Source of the DNA: Geminicoccaceae bacterium
GTDB lineage: Bacteria > Pseudomonadota > Alphaproteobacteria > Geminicoccales > Geminicoccaceae
Assembly (NCBI GenBank): GCA_028285265.1
Contig: JANQPX010000032.1
Span: 186,001-250,000 of the forward strand
Direction of reading: 5' to 3'
Length of the DNA stretch: 64,000 nt
Shown: in pieces, positions 25,904-33,839 of the stretch
Numbering within the stretch: the first letter of the stretch is position 1
How the letters are laid out: the number at the start of each line of letters is the position of its first letter
Position numbers and translations under genes: made by a program
The notes under the pieces: generated by a model
What the model was told of the DNA's origin: nothing
Database searches by the model: none
What the model saw: the letters and a program-made list of their open reading frames with translations, nothing else

Positions 25904-26878
25904 ATGCAACGACCAGGAATTTCGCTTGCCATTCTCGCCGCCGCGGCAACCCTCGGGGCCGGAACAGCCGCTGCCGAGGATAAGGTCTATGGCGTCTTGA
26001 TGAAAACGCTCTCGAATCCATTTTGGGGCGCGATGGAACAAGGCGTGCAGGATGGAGCTGCGGACGCCGGTGTCGAGTTTTATCTCCAAGCCGTGGAAAG
26101 CGATCAAGCAGCTGAACCGCAGCTCAATGTTTGCAATACGATGCTGGAACGTAGTCCGACGGTCATGATTACCGCCGCGATCAACTCGACAAACCTCCTT
26201 CCTTGCTTAAAACAAGCGACGGACGCCGGCATTCCAGTGGTCGATCTCGATGCCAACCTGGATCATGATATTGCCAAAGAAGGTGGCGTTGACATCGCGT
26301 TTACCATTGGCTCGGACAATGAGGCTGCCGGCGCCCAGGGTGCCGACTATGTCGTCGAGCAGCTTGGCGCAGACGCGGCTGGGCCCGTTCTCGTTATCGA
26401 GGGCCTCTCGGGCAATATCACCGGTCAGAAAAGGGCCAATGGCTTCGCAAATCGTCTCACGGAGATTGCGCCTGGTCTCGAAATCGTGGCCTCGCTCCCT
26501 GGTGATTGGGATCGCGCTAAGGCTGCCAACATCACGAACGATATCCTGACGCGCAACCCCGACTTGGTGGCCATCTTCGCGGCGAACGACACGATGGCAT
26601 TGGGCGCGGTCGAGACGGTCTATGCGGCGGGCAAGGGGGACGACGTGATCATGGTCGGCGTCGACGGCAACGTTGATGCTGTCGAAAGCATTAAGGCAGG
26701 GCGCCTCAACGCATCCGTTGCCCAGCTTCCCTATCTCGTCGGCAAGCAAGCCGTTGAGCGGGTCGGCAAAGTGTTGGCTGGCGAGGAGGTTGAGACATTC
26801 CAGTATGTCGATACGCTGGTGCTGACCCAAGACGTCTTGGAGGCAGGCACGGAGCCCCTTCTCGAATTTGTCAAATAG
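25904..26878 (+). CDS. Sugar ABC transporter substrate-binding protein (AlsB/RbsB-like)
   Basis: A 324-residue periplasmic protein. The start at 25904 follows GGGAGG and gives a clean signal peptide ending near GTAAAEDK; the frame is open to 25853 without family likeness. LMKTLSNPFW, DWDRAKAANITNDIL and AIFAANDTMALGAVETV closely resemble the D-allose binding protein AlsB and related pentose/hexose binders of the Peripla_BP_4 type. It is the first gene of a four-gene operon with a phasin-like protein, permease and ATPase. The exact sugar cannot be read from sequence. No dedicated regulator is adjacent. Confidence 0.9.
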   Translation: MQRPGISLAILAAAATLGAGTAAAEDKVYGVLMKTLSNPFWGAMEQGVQDGAADAGVEFYLQAVESDQAAEPQLNVCNTMLERSPTVMITAAINSTNLLPCLKQATDAGIPVVDLDANLDHDIAKEGGVDIAFTIGSDNEAAGAQGADYVVEQLGADAAGPVLVIEGLSGNITGQKRANGFANRLTEIAPGLEIVASLPGDWDRAKAANITNDILTRNPDLVAIFAANDTMALGAVETVYAAGKGDDVIMVGVDGNVDAVESIKAGRLNASVAQLPYLVGKQAVERVGKVLAGEEVETFQYVDTLVLTQDVLEAGTEPLLEFVK

Positions 26879-26943
26879 AGCGGTAGGTTCAACATGGGGC
26901 TGATGAGGAATCGCACGATGCTTCACAGCCCCACGTCTTTTGG

Positions 26944-27438
26944 GTGGGGGAACACTTGAAAAAAGCCGCTGAAGCGAGCGCTCGCGCGCTGCAGCATGGG
27001 GTCGAGGCGTTTGCCATGACCACGACAGCCCCGCTCGCGGCGTGGGTCACGCTTGGCCATCGCCTGCCTCTGCTGATGGAGGCGATGACCGGATCCATAG
27101 CCTGGAATGATCCCGAACTCGCGAGAATGGGGACGGAGAAGGTCAAAGCTGCAGGCAAGGCCAGTGCGGCCTTGGGCAAGGCTGCCCTCGCCAGCCAGCA
27201 AGCTCTCACCGGCTATGCCATGTCCGAGATGACGGCTCAGCTCGCCTTCGCCTTGTCCCCGCCGAGCACAACAGCCGATTTCCAGGCTCATACAGAGGCA
27301 TCGATCAAACGTTTTGCCAGGCTGACGGCAGCGCTTGGCGAAATCGGCACGAAAAGCGTTGCGAGCGGTATGCGCCCGTTGCATCAGAAAGTCACGGCAA
27401 ACGCCAAGCGCCTCGGCGCGAAAAGACGCGCCGGCTGA
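26944..27438 (+). CDS. Phasin-like helical protein
   Basis: A 164-residue protein, rich in Ala, Lys and Glu, with almost no predicted beta structure. It resembles phasin_2-type proteins that coat polyhydroxyalkanoate granules (EASARALQHGVEAFAM, FALSPPSTTADFQAHTEASIKRFARLTA). The start is uncertain: GTG 26944 is used here, but TTG 26956 has a good GGGGG site. The stop overlaps the permease start (TGATG), so it is translationally coupled to the ABC transporter. A phasin inside a sugar-import operon is unusual. It could link carbon uptake to storage, or be a different helical protein. No PHA synthase is in the window. Confidence 0.65.
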   Translation: MGEHLKKAAEASARALQHGVEAFAMTTTAPLAAWVTLGHRLPLLMEAMTGSIAWNDPELARMGTEKVKAAGKASAALGKAALASQQALTGYAMSEMTAQLAFALSPPSTTADFQAHTEASIKRFARLTAALGEIGTKSVASGMRPLHQKVTANAKRLGAKRRAG

Positions 27439-28412
27439 TGGCAAGCGCCGGAGCATCGTCCGTTTGGCAAAGCTTGGCCATACGTTCGCCGGTTCGCCTG
27501 GAAAGCCTGGGCGTGCTGGCGCTGCTGGTGGCCACAATGGCCATTCTGTCGCCATTTTTCTTTTCAATTTCCAACATTCTGAACATCTTGCTGGCGACAG
27601 CCGTGATCGGCGTCCTCGCCATCGGCGCAACATTCGTGATCTGCTCGGCAGGTCTCGATCTCTCCCTTGGCTCCGTTGTCGGATTTTCCGGCGTCGTTGG
27701 CGCTCTCGCCGTCGATAGCCTTGGCCTACCCTGGCCGATTGCCGTCCCGGCCTGTGTGGTGGCCGGCATGTTCTGTGGTGCGATCAATGGGTTCTTGGTG
27801 ACGCGCGCCAAAATTCCAGCCTTCATCGTTACGCTTGGTATGCTCGGCCTTGCCCGCGGTGCAGCACTCGTGCTCACCAATGGCAAGCCGGTCTACGGGC
27901 TGCCATCAGAGCTGCTGTTCCTGGGTCAGGGCCGGCCCTTCGGCGTGCCGATGCCAGTTTTTATCTTCATCGGTGTGGCACTTGTCGCTCACTACGTCCT
28001 GGCATCGACGCGATTTGGTCGTTACACGCTTGTGATTGGTGACAATGAGACCGCAGCACGCGCCACTGGTATTGATGTCGACGTGCATCGGCTCAAGCTC
28101 TACACCCTTTCAGGTGGGCTTGCAGGCATCGCAGGTCTCATCTTCATGGCACGCGTTAACGCTGGAGACCCGACAGCAGGGCTCAATTACGAACTCACAG
28201 CAATCACGGCAGCGATCATTGGCGGTACCAACCTCTTTGGCGGCCGCGGCTCTGTCCTTGGGACCTTCGTCGGCGCGCTGATCATGGGCGTCCTACAAAA
28301 CGGTCTGAATCTGCTTGCCGTCCAGTCCTACTACCAGCAAATGGCCATCGGCGCTGTCCTCATTCTTGCGGTCTGGTTGGATCGCGTGAATGCGCAAAGG
28401 ACGACCGGATGA
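27438..28412 (+). CDS. Sugar ABC transporter permease (RbsC/AlsC-like)
   Basis: A 324-residue inner-membrane permease of the BPD_transp_2 family with eight to ten hydrophobic segments. ICSAGLDLSLGSVVGFSG is the family signature near helix 2, and the ITAAIIGGTNLFGGRGSVLGTFVGALIMGVLQNGLNLL region is the conserved coupling and last-helix segment. It starts on the TGATG overlap with the phasin-like gene and ends 22 bases before the ATPase start, consistent with one transcript. It would form a homodimeric channel for a monosaccharide. Confidence 0.92.
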   Translation: MASAGASSVWQSLAIRSPVRLESLGVLALLVATMAILSPFFFSISNILNILLATAVIGVLAIGATFVICSAGLDLSLGSVVGFSGVVGALAVDSLGLPWPIAVPACVVAGMFCGAINGFLVTRAKIPAFIVTLGMLGLARGAALVLTNGKPVYGLPSELLFLGQGRPFGVPMPVFIFIGVALVAHYVLASTRFGRYTLVIGDNETAARATGIDVDVHRLKLYTLSGGLAGIAGLIFMARVNAGDPTAGLNYELTAITAAIIGGTNLFGGRGSVLGTFVGALIMGVLQNGLNLLAVQSYYQQMAIGAVLILAVWLDRVNAQRTTG

Positions 28413-28434
28413 CTCGCTTGACGAGGGTATGGCC

Positions 28435-29163
28435 ATGAGCTTGCTTCAGCTTGACCAGGTCCGAAAGAATTTTGGCACCGTAGAGGCGCTCCGCGGTGTG
28501 ACATTCGCCATTGATGCCGGCAGCGTGGTTGGCCTGGTGGGCGATAACGGCGCTGGCAAATCCACGCTGATGAAGTGCATTACTGGCATTTACAGGGCCG
28601 ATGGCGGCACGATCGAATTCAACGGTGCACCGATCCACGAAGCCGAGCCCGGTGATATTCGTAAACGCGGCGTGGAAATGATCTACCAGGACCTTGCCCT
28701 GGCTCCTCAGCAAGACGTTGCATCGAACATCTTCCTCGGCCGTGAGCCGACGAAGGGATTGTTCGGTGCTATCGACAAAGCAAAGGTCGAGGCCGAAGCC
28801 GAAACAATGATCCGACGTCTCGGCGCGCGCATTCCATCGGTTCGCTATCAAGTCGGCCAGTTGTCAGGTGGTCAGCAGCAGTCGGTCGCGATTGCCCGAG
28901 CTCTGACCTTCGAACCCAAATTGGTGATCATGGACGAGCCGACAGCAGCCTTGGCCGTGCGTGAGGTTGATCATGTCCTTGACCTCATACGCGAGCTAAA
29001 ACGTCAGGGCATAGCGGTCATTCTGATCAGCCACCGCCTCACTGACGTATTCGCCGTTTCTGATCGTATCGTTGCTCTCCGCCAAGGGCAGGTCATTGCT
29101 GATGAGATAACCAACGAGACCAGCATGAATGCGGTTGTCGCCCACATCGTCGGTGCAGGCTGA
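28435..29163 (+). CDS. Sugar ABC transporter ATP-binding protein (single-domain, FrcA-like)
   Basis: A 242-residue ATPase. Walker A is GDNGAGKST, the Q-loop is IYQDLAL, the signature is LSGGQQQ, Walker B is LVIMDEP, and the switch His is in LISHRL. It has only one ATPase domain, like FrcA of the fructose/mannose/ribose importer, whereas RbsA and AlsA have two. The order binding protein, permease, ATPase is that of frcBCA. The ATG at 28435 has GAGGG 8 bases upstream; the frame opens upstream to 28390 inside the permease gene. Confidence 0.92.
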   Translation: MSLLQLDQVRKNFGTVEALRGVTFAIDAGSVVGLVGDNGAGKSTLMKCITGIYRADGGTIEFNGAPIHEAEPGDIRKRGVEMIYQDLALAPQQDVASNIFLGREPTKGLFGAIDKAKVEAEAETMIRRLGARIPSVRYQVGQLSGGQQQSVAIARALTFEPKLVIMDEPTAALAVREVDHVLDLIRELKRQGIAVILISHRLTDVFAVSDRIVALRQGQVIADEITNETSMNAVVAHIVGAG

Positions 29164-29192
29164 ACCGGACCGCTCCCCTCCATCTCGACAAA

Positions 29193-30566
29193 TTATCGAA
29201 TGATCACCTCGGGGCCCATCATCAGCGTCGGCAGGAAGGTCGAGATCGATGGAATATAGGTCACCATGATGAGGAAGATGAACAGGATACCTAGCCAGGG
29301 TGCCGCCGCCCTGACCACGTCAAGCATAGGCATGCCGGCCACGCCAGAGGTTACGAACAGATTGAGACCAACCGGCGGCGTGATCATGCCAATCTCCATA
29401 TTGACCACCATGATAATGCCGAGATGGATCGGATCGATGCCTAGCTCAATGGCAATGGGGAACACCAGCGGCGCAACGATCACGATCAGGCCCGAAGGTT
29501 CCATGAATTGACCGCCGATCAGCAAGATCAAGTTGACGATAATCAGGAACATGATCGGGCCGAAGCCGGCCTCTAGCATGGCGCCGGCAATCGCCTGGGG
29601 GATCTGCTCCTCGGTCAGCACATGCTTCAAAATCAGCGCATTCGCGATAATGAACAGGAGCATGATCGTAAGCTTGCCCGCCTCGAACAGCGATTGCTTG
29701 GTGTCCGGGTGCACCAGGGCGGTGATGAGACTCTGAGGTCTTGCGAGCAAAGAGAAGCGCTCGTCGCCCTCTCCCTTCAAGGGTCCCATATCCTTGTAGA
29801 CGAAGTTTGCGATGATGAAGGCGTAGACTGCAGCGACCGCTGCAGCCTCTGTCGGCGTGAAGACGCCGCCATAAATCCCACCCAAGATGATCACGATCAG
29901 AAAAAGTCCCCAGCCCGCGTCCGCGGCGGAGGCAAGAATTTCGCCGACTCCGGCAAAAGGCTGTGCTGGCAGATTTTTGATCTTGGCCGCGACATAGATG
30001 CCGATCATCAGCATCAGACCGGCGAGTAGCCCAGGAATGACCCCGGCGAGAAACATTCGGCCGACGGAGACATCCACAGCAGACGCGTAGACCACCATGA
30101 CAATCGATGGTGGGATGAGAATACCGAGCGTGCCCGCATTGCAGATGACGCCGGCCGCGAATTCCTTGGTGTAGCCGACCTGACGCATGCCGGCGATCAC
30201 GATCGTGCCAATGGCGACCACGGTTGCGGGCGATGAGCCAGAAAGCGCTGCGAACAGCATGCAAGCGAAGACACCTGCGATCGCAAGCCCGCCTTGGAAA
30301 TGACCAACGCAGGCGATCGCAAATCGAATGATCCGCTTCGCTACGCCGCCTGTCGACATGAATGTGGAGGCGAGAATGAAGAAGGGAATGGCCAGCAACG
30401 TATAATGGCCGGCAAAAGCATTGAAGAGCGTTTGCGCGATCGAACCGAGTGACGCCTGAGAATAGATCAGCAAAAAGATAATCGAGGAAAGGCCGAGCGA
30501 AATCGCAATCGGGACACCGATTAGCAAGAACGCGATGACCATGGCAAAGAGCAGGGCGACTTCCAT
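29193..30566 (-). CDS. dctM: TRAP transporter large permease (DctM)
   Basis: A 457-residue polytopic protein, about twelve hydrophobic segments, of the DctM/TRAP large-subunit family. LLAIPFFILASTFMSTGGVAKRI, AALSGSSPATVVAIGTI, GILIPPSIVMVVYA and EIGMITPPVGLNLFVTSGVAG are the typical family blocks. It forms the sodium-coupled channel for an organic acid with the DctQ subunit. It follows dctQ by 4 bases and is the last gene of the dctPQM operon. It is convergent with the sugar ABC operon. Confidence 0.95.
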   Translation of the reverse strand: MEVALLFAMVIAFLLIGVPIAISLGLSSIIFLLIYSQASLGSIAQTLFNAFAGHYTLLAIPFFILASTFMSTGGVAKRIIRFAIACVGHFQGGLAIAGVFACMLFAALSGSSPATVVAIGTIVIAGMRQVGYTKEFAAGVICNAGTLGILIPPSIVMVVYASAVDVSVGRMFLAGVIPGLLAGLMLMIGIYVAAKIKNLPAQPFAGVGEILASAADAGWGLFLIVIILGGIYGGVFTPTEAAAVAAVYAFIIANFVYKDMGPLKGEGDERFSLLARPQSLITALVHPDTKQSLFEAGKLTIMLLFIIANALILKHVLTEEQIPQAIAGAMLEAGFGPIMFLIIVNLILLIGGQFMEPSGLIVIVAPLVFPIAIELGIDPIHLGIIMVVNMEIGMITPPVGLNLFVTSGVAGMPMLDVVRAAAPWLGILFIFLIMVTYIPSISTFLPTLMMGPEVIIR

Positions 30567-30570
30567 CGGC

Positions 30571-31191
30571 TTAGCCCTCCCTCTTTGCCTGAGCGGCGGC
30601 TTGGTCCACTAGCTCCTCGGCCTCATGGCTTGCGATCAGGCGATCGGTCTCGCCTTTAACGATCTGGAGAGCGGCTTGCAGAAATCTAAAGGTGATCAAC
30701 ACCATACCGAGTGGTAGCGCGAAATACGGAATGAAACGCGGCATCTTCTCGTAGGGCTCGCCTTCATTGAGAAGCGGTTCAATAAAGCGGAGGCTATCGG
30801 GCATCGGAATGTCGTTCACCTCATACCAGACCTGCTTGCCAATAAAGGGGCTCCAATATTGCCAAGCACCGATCAACAAGAGGACGCTGAACGCGAGACA
30901 AGAGATGACCGCGACGATCGCCAGGATTCGGCGGGCACCTGGCGAAACCATGTTCAAAACGACATCCACACCGAGATGGGTGCGTGTTTTGATGCAATAA
31001 GAGGCGCCAAGCAGGACAAGCCACGCGAACAGAAAAACGGTCGTTTCCAGCGCCCAAAGGATGTTGCTGTTGAAGACATACCGGGCGATGACATTGGCGA
31101 AGGTCAAAACGGTCATCAGGCCGAGAATGAGCGCAATCAAGGTTTCTTCGATGGCGTTCAGCAGACCGCTGCCTTTGTTGTTCGTGGTCAT
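30571..31191 (-). CDS. dctQ: TRAP transporter small permease (DctQ)
   Basis: A 206-residue protein with four membrane helices. FANVIARYVFNSNILWALETTVFLFAWLVLLGASYCIKTRTHLGVDVV is the standard DctQ block. The loop between helices 3 and 4 is enlarged (about residues 105-155), as in some DctQ proteins. It lies 73 bases after dctP and is coupled to dctM. Confidence 0.93.
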   Translation of the reverse strand: MTTNNKGSGLLNAIEETLIALILGLMTVLTFANVIARYVFNSNILWALETTVFLFAWLVLLGASYCIKTRTHLGVDVVLNMVSPGARRILAIVAVISCLAFSVLLLIGAWQYWSPFIGKQVWYEVNDIPMPDSLRFIEPLLNEGEPYEKMPRFIPYFALPLGMVLITFRFLQAALQIVKGETDRLIASHEAEELVDQAAAQAKREG

Positions 31192-31264
31192 CCCTAAGAG
31201 CCCCCGCCGAGCATCGTTTTCAATGCCGGCGAGCCCGCAAGCCCGCCGGCCGAGCTTTTCCGGA

Positions 31265-32290
31265 TTAGTTCACGGCGTTGTAGGAAACCGCTTTTTCGAT
31301 GACGTCGGCACCAATATCGTCAGCAAACTGATCCCAGACCGGTTTCATGGCATCAACCCAGGCCTGTCGCTGCTCAGGCGTAAGGGTACGCACTTCAGTA
31401 CCCGCAGCAATCACAGCTTGCTTATTCTCATCATTGACGGCGGACGATTCGGCATTCCGCGTCGCAGTGACCTCGCTCAAGATGGTCGAAAACTGCGTGC
31501 GAACATCCTCTGGCAGGCCATCCATGAACTCTGTTGAAGCGACCACCAGATAGTCAATAATGCCGTGATTGGTCTCCGTAATGCCGTCCTGCACCTCGAA
31601 AAACTTCTGCCCGTAGATATTGGACCACGTGTTTTCCTGACCGTCGACAACGCCGGTCTGAAGTGCACCATAGACCTCCTTAAACGCCATCTTTTGAGGA
31701 TTGGCTCCAAGCGCTTCAAACTGCGCTTGCAACACATCCGAAGGCTGCACACGGAATTTGAGGCCCTTGGCGTCGTCAGGCGACAAAAGCGGCTTGCTGG
31801 CCGACATTTGCTTCATGCCGTTATGCCAAAAGGCCAGACCAATAAGGCCACGGCGTGTCATTGCCTCCTTCAATGCCTGGCCATCGTCCGATTGCTGGAA
31901 GCGATCCACAGCGTCGATATCTTCGAAGACGAAGGGAAGGTCGAACAAGCGAAACTTCTTTGTGAAGGTCTCGAACTTCGAGAGGGATGGGGCGGCGAGC
32001 TGAACATCGCCAGCGAGCATGGCTTCTAAGACTTTGTCGTCGTCATACAAACTGGAGTTGGGAAAGACCTCCATACAGGCTTTCCCATTCATCTCGTCAT
32101 TCACCCGCTGTTCTAAGAGCGACGCCGCAATGCCCTTTGGGTGCTTGTCGGTATTGGTCACATGACTGAATTTGATAACGATCTCACCATCGTCGCAGGC
32201 GGCGAGAGCTGGTGTTGAGCCAAGCGCAAAGGTGGACGCGGCCAAGCCGAGCGCAGCAATTTTGAGAACTGAGAACGTGGAACTTCGCAT
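31265..32290 (-). CDS. dctP: TRAP transporter solute-binding protein (DctP)
   Basis: A 341-residue periplasmic protein of the DctP family, with a signal peptide ending near [77 protein letters not shown], and the ligand-binding arginine within the FRVQ segment are characteristic. The ATG at 32290 follows AGGAGG and is preferred to the frame's earlier ATGs. A consensus sigma-54 promoter (32351-32365) and two DctD-like sites (32429-32479) lie upstream. The ligand is probably a C4-dicarboxylate or similar acid, judging by the linked DctB/DctD. Confidence 0.94.
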   Translation of the reverse strand: [341 protein letters not shown]

Positions 32291-32350
32291 ATCTTGCCTC
32301 CTGATTTGGCAATTTGTCCCGGAGGTTACCCAGGCTGTCATCATCGTATG

Positions 32351-32365
32351 GCAAAGCTTGTGCCA
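32351..32365 (-). promoter_or_regulatory. Sigma-54 promoter for dctPQM
   Basis: Read on the minus strand the site is TGGCACaagctTTGC, a full match to the -24/-12 consensus TGGCAC-N5-TTGC. It lies 61 bases before the dctP ATG, giving a predicted leader of about 50 bases. It is positioned correctly for activation by the DctD-like protein encoded directly upstream. Confidence 0.88.
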
Positions 32366-32428
32366 AAATACAAACGTCTCGCATTTTCAATGTATTAAGG
32401 CCGTCGAAGTGACCGCTCCCTTCAACTT

Positions 32429-32446
32429 TGTGCGGTCAACCACACA
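32429..32446. promoter_or_regulatory. DctD-like upstream activator site 1
   Basis: TGTGCGG-tcaa-CCACACA is an 18-base inverted repeat with one mismatch. It agrees with the TGTGCGG-N4-CCGCACA form known for rhizobial DctD sites. It is the promoter-proximal one of two and lies about 65 bases upstream of the -24 element. Confidence 0.75.
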
Positions 32447-32461
32447 GCCATCGGCCCCCTT

Positions 32462-32479
32462 TGTGTGGCAATCCGCACA
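32462..32479. promoter_or_regulatory. DctD-like upstream activator site 2
   Basis: TGTGTGG-caat-CCGCACA is the same 18-base inverted repeat with its mismatch in the other half. Its centre is 33 bases (about three helical turns) from that of site 1, putting both on one DNA face. It starts 8 bases from the end of dctD. Confidence 0.75.
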
Positions 32480-32486
32480 GAAAGCT

Positions 32487-33839
32487 TCAGTCGAATGCCT
32501 GTCGCTTCAACGCATATTTTTTGAGCTTGTCGTAATAGGTCTTCCGAGGGATGCCAAGTTTCTCAATCGCTTCGGCGGCACAGCCACCACTTTCACGCAG
32601 GGCTTGAACAATCAACGCCTTTTCGAAGGCCGCGACCTGCTCAGGCAGTGCGGCTTTGGCGGCCACGGCATCGACATCGGCAGTGACGATTCCAATGTCC
32701 TCATCGCTGCCAAATAACACGAGACGTTCCGCAAGATTTCTCAATTCGCGCACATTGCCGGGCCAAGGATGCTGCATCAGCGCTTGCAAATCAGCCCCGC
32801 GGATCAAGGGTGGTTCTTGCTCATAGCGTGCGGCAGCCGCTAGCAAAAAATGTTGAAGGAGAAGCGGAATGTCGTCCCGGCGCTCTCGAAGCGGCGGTAG
32901 ATCGACCGTCGCGACATGAAGTCTGTAATAGAGATCCTCGCGGAAACGACCTTCATCAGCCTCCACGCGAAGATCCACTTTCGTTGCAGCAACAACGCGA
33001 AAATTCACCTGAATTTGCCGGTTCGAGCCAACCCGTTCGATCGCGCGTTCCTGCAACACCCGAAGGAGGGCAATCTGAACAGGCATGGGCATGCTTTCGA
33101 TCTCATCGAGAAATAGCGTGCCGCCGTCGCTGTGCTCGATCTTGCCGATGCGTTTGGCTTTGGCGTTGGTGAAGCTCCCAGCCTCGTGGCCGAACAGTTC
33201 ACTCTCGACGAGATGCTCGGGAATGGCGGACGCATTGACCGCGACGAATGGACCATCCCGCCGAGCACTGTGCTGATGGACGAAACGTGCCGCCACTTCC
33301 TTGCCAGCACCCGTCTCACCGCTCAAGAGTATGTCGACGTCGGTCTCCGCCACGGTCAACAAACGTTGTTGCACCCGACGCATCACGTCGGTCCGGCCGA
33401 TGAGACGCGGTCCAAGCGTATCTTGCGCCTTCAATTCGCGACGAAGCGCGCGATTTTCGAGCGTCAGACGCCGTTTCTCCAGGGCCCTTGCGACCACCTC
33501 GGCCAGGCGGTCGCTAGCGAAAGGTTTCTCGATGAAATCATAAGCACCGTCGCGCATGGCTTCCACGGCGGTGCCAACATCACCATGACCGGTGATGAGA
33601 ACGACGGGCATATCGCTATCGATCTCGAGCACAGCACGCATGAAGGTGAGGCCATCCATGCCCGGCATCTTGATATCTGAAACGAGGACCCCGGGCCAAT
33701 CCAGCCCGAGCTGTTCAAGAGCAGGGCTGGCACTCTCAAAGACCTGCACATCCCGGCCATCCAGCTCAAGGGCCTGCTTGCCAGCGAGCCGGATATGAGG
33801 CTCGTCGTCCACGAGGATGACATGGTTGACATGGCTCAT
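32487..33839 (-). CDS. dctD: Sigma-54-dependent response regulator DctD
   Basis: A 450-residue activator: receiver domain (1-125) with phospho-acceptor Asp55 in VSDIKMPG, AAA+ domain (about 143-370) with GETGAGKE Walker A and GGTLFLDEIESMP Walker B, and a C-terminal Fis-type helix-turn-helix (EAIEKLGIPRKTYYDKLKKY). The sigma-54-contact loop, usually GAFTGA, reads GSFTNA at residues 221-226. The start overlaps the end of dctB by 4 bases, so the pair is co-translated. It very likely drives dctPQM through the sites at 32351-32479. Confidence 0.94.
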   Translation of the reverse strand: MSHVNHVILVDDEPHIRLAGKQALELDGRDVQVFESASPALEQLGLDWPGVLVSDIKMPGMDGLTFMRAVLEIDSDMPVVLITGHGDVGTAVEAMRDGAYDFIEKPFASDRLAEVVARALEKRRLTLENRALRRELKAQDTLGPRLIGRTDVMRRVQQRLLTVAETDVDILLSGETGAGKEVAARFVHQHSARRDGPFVAVNASAIPEHLVESELFGHEAGSFTNAKAKRIGKIEHSDGGTLFLDEIESMPMPVQIALLRVLQERAIERVGSNRQIQVNFRVVAATKVDLRVEADEGRFREDLYYRLHVATVDLPPLRERRDDIPLLLQHFLLAAAARYEQEPPLIRGADLQALMQHPWPGNVRELRNLAERLVLFGSDEDIGIVTADVDAVAAKAALPEQVAAFEKALIVQALRESGGCAAEAIEKLGIPRKTYYDKLKKYALKRQAFD

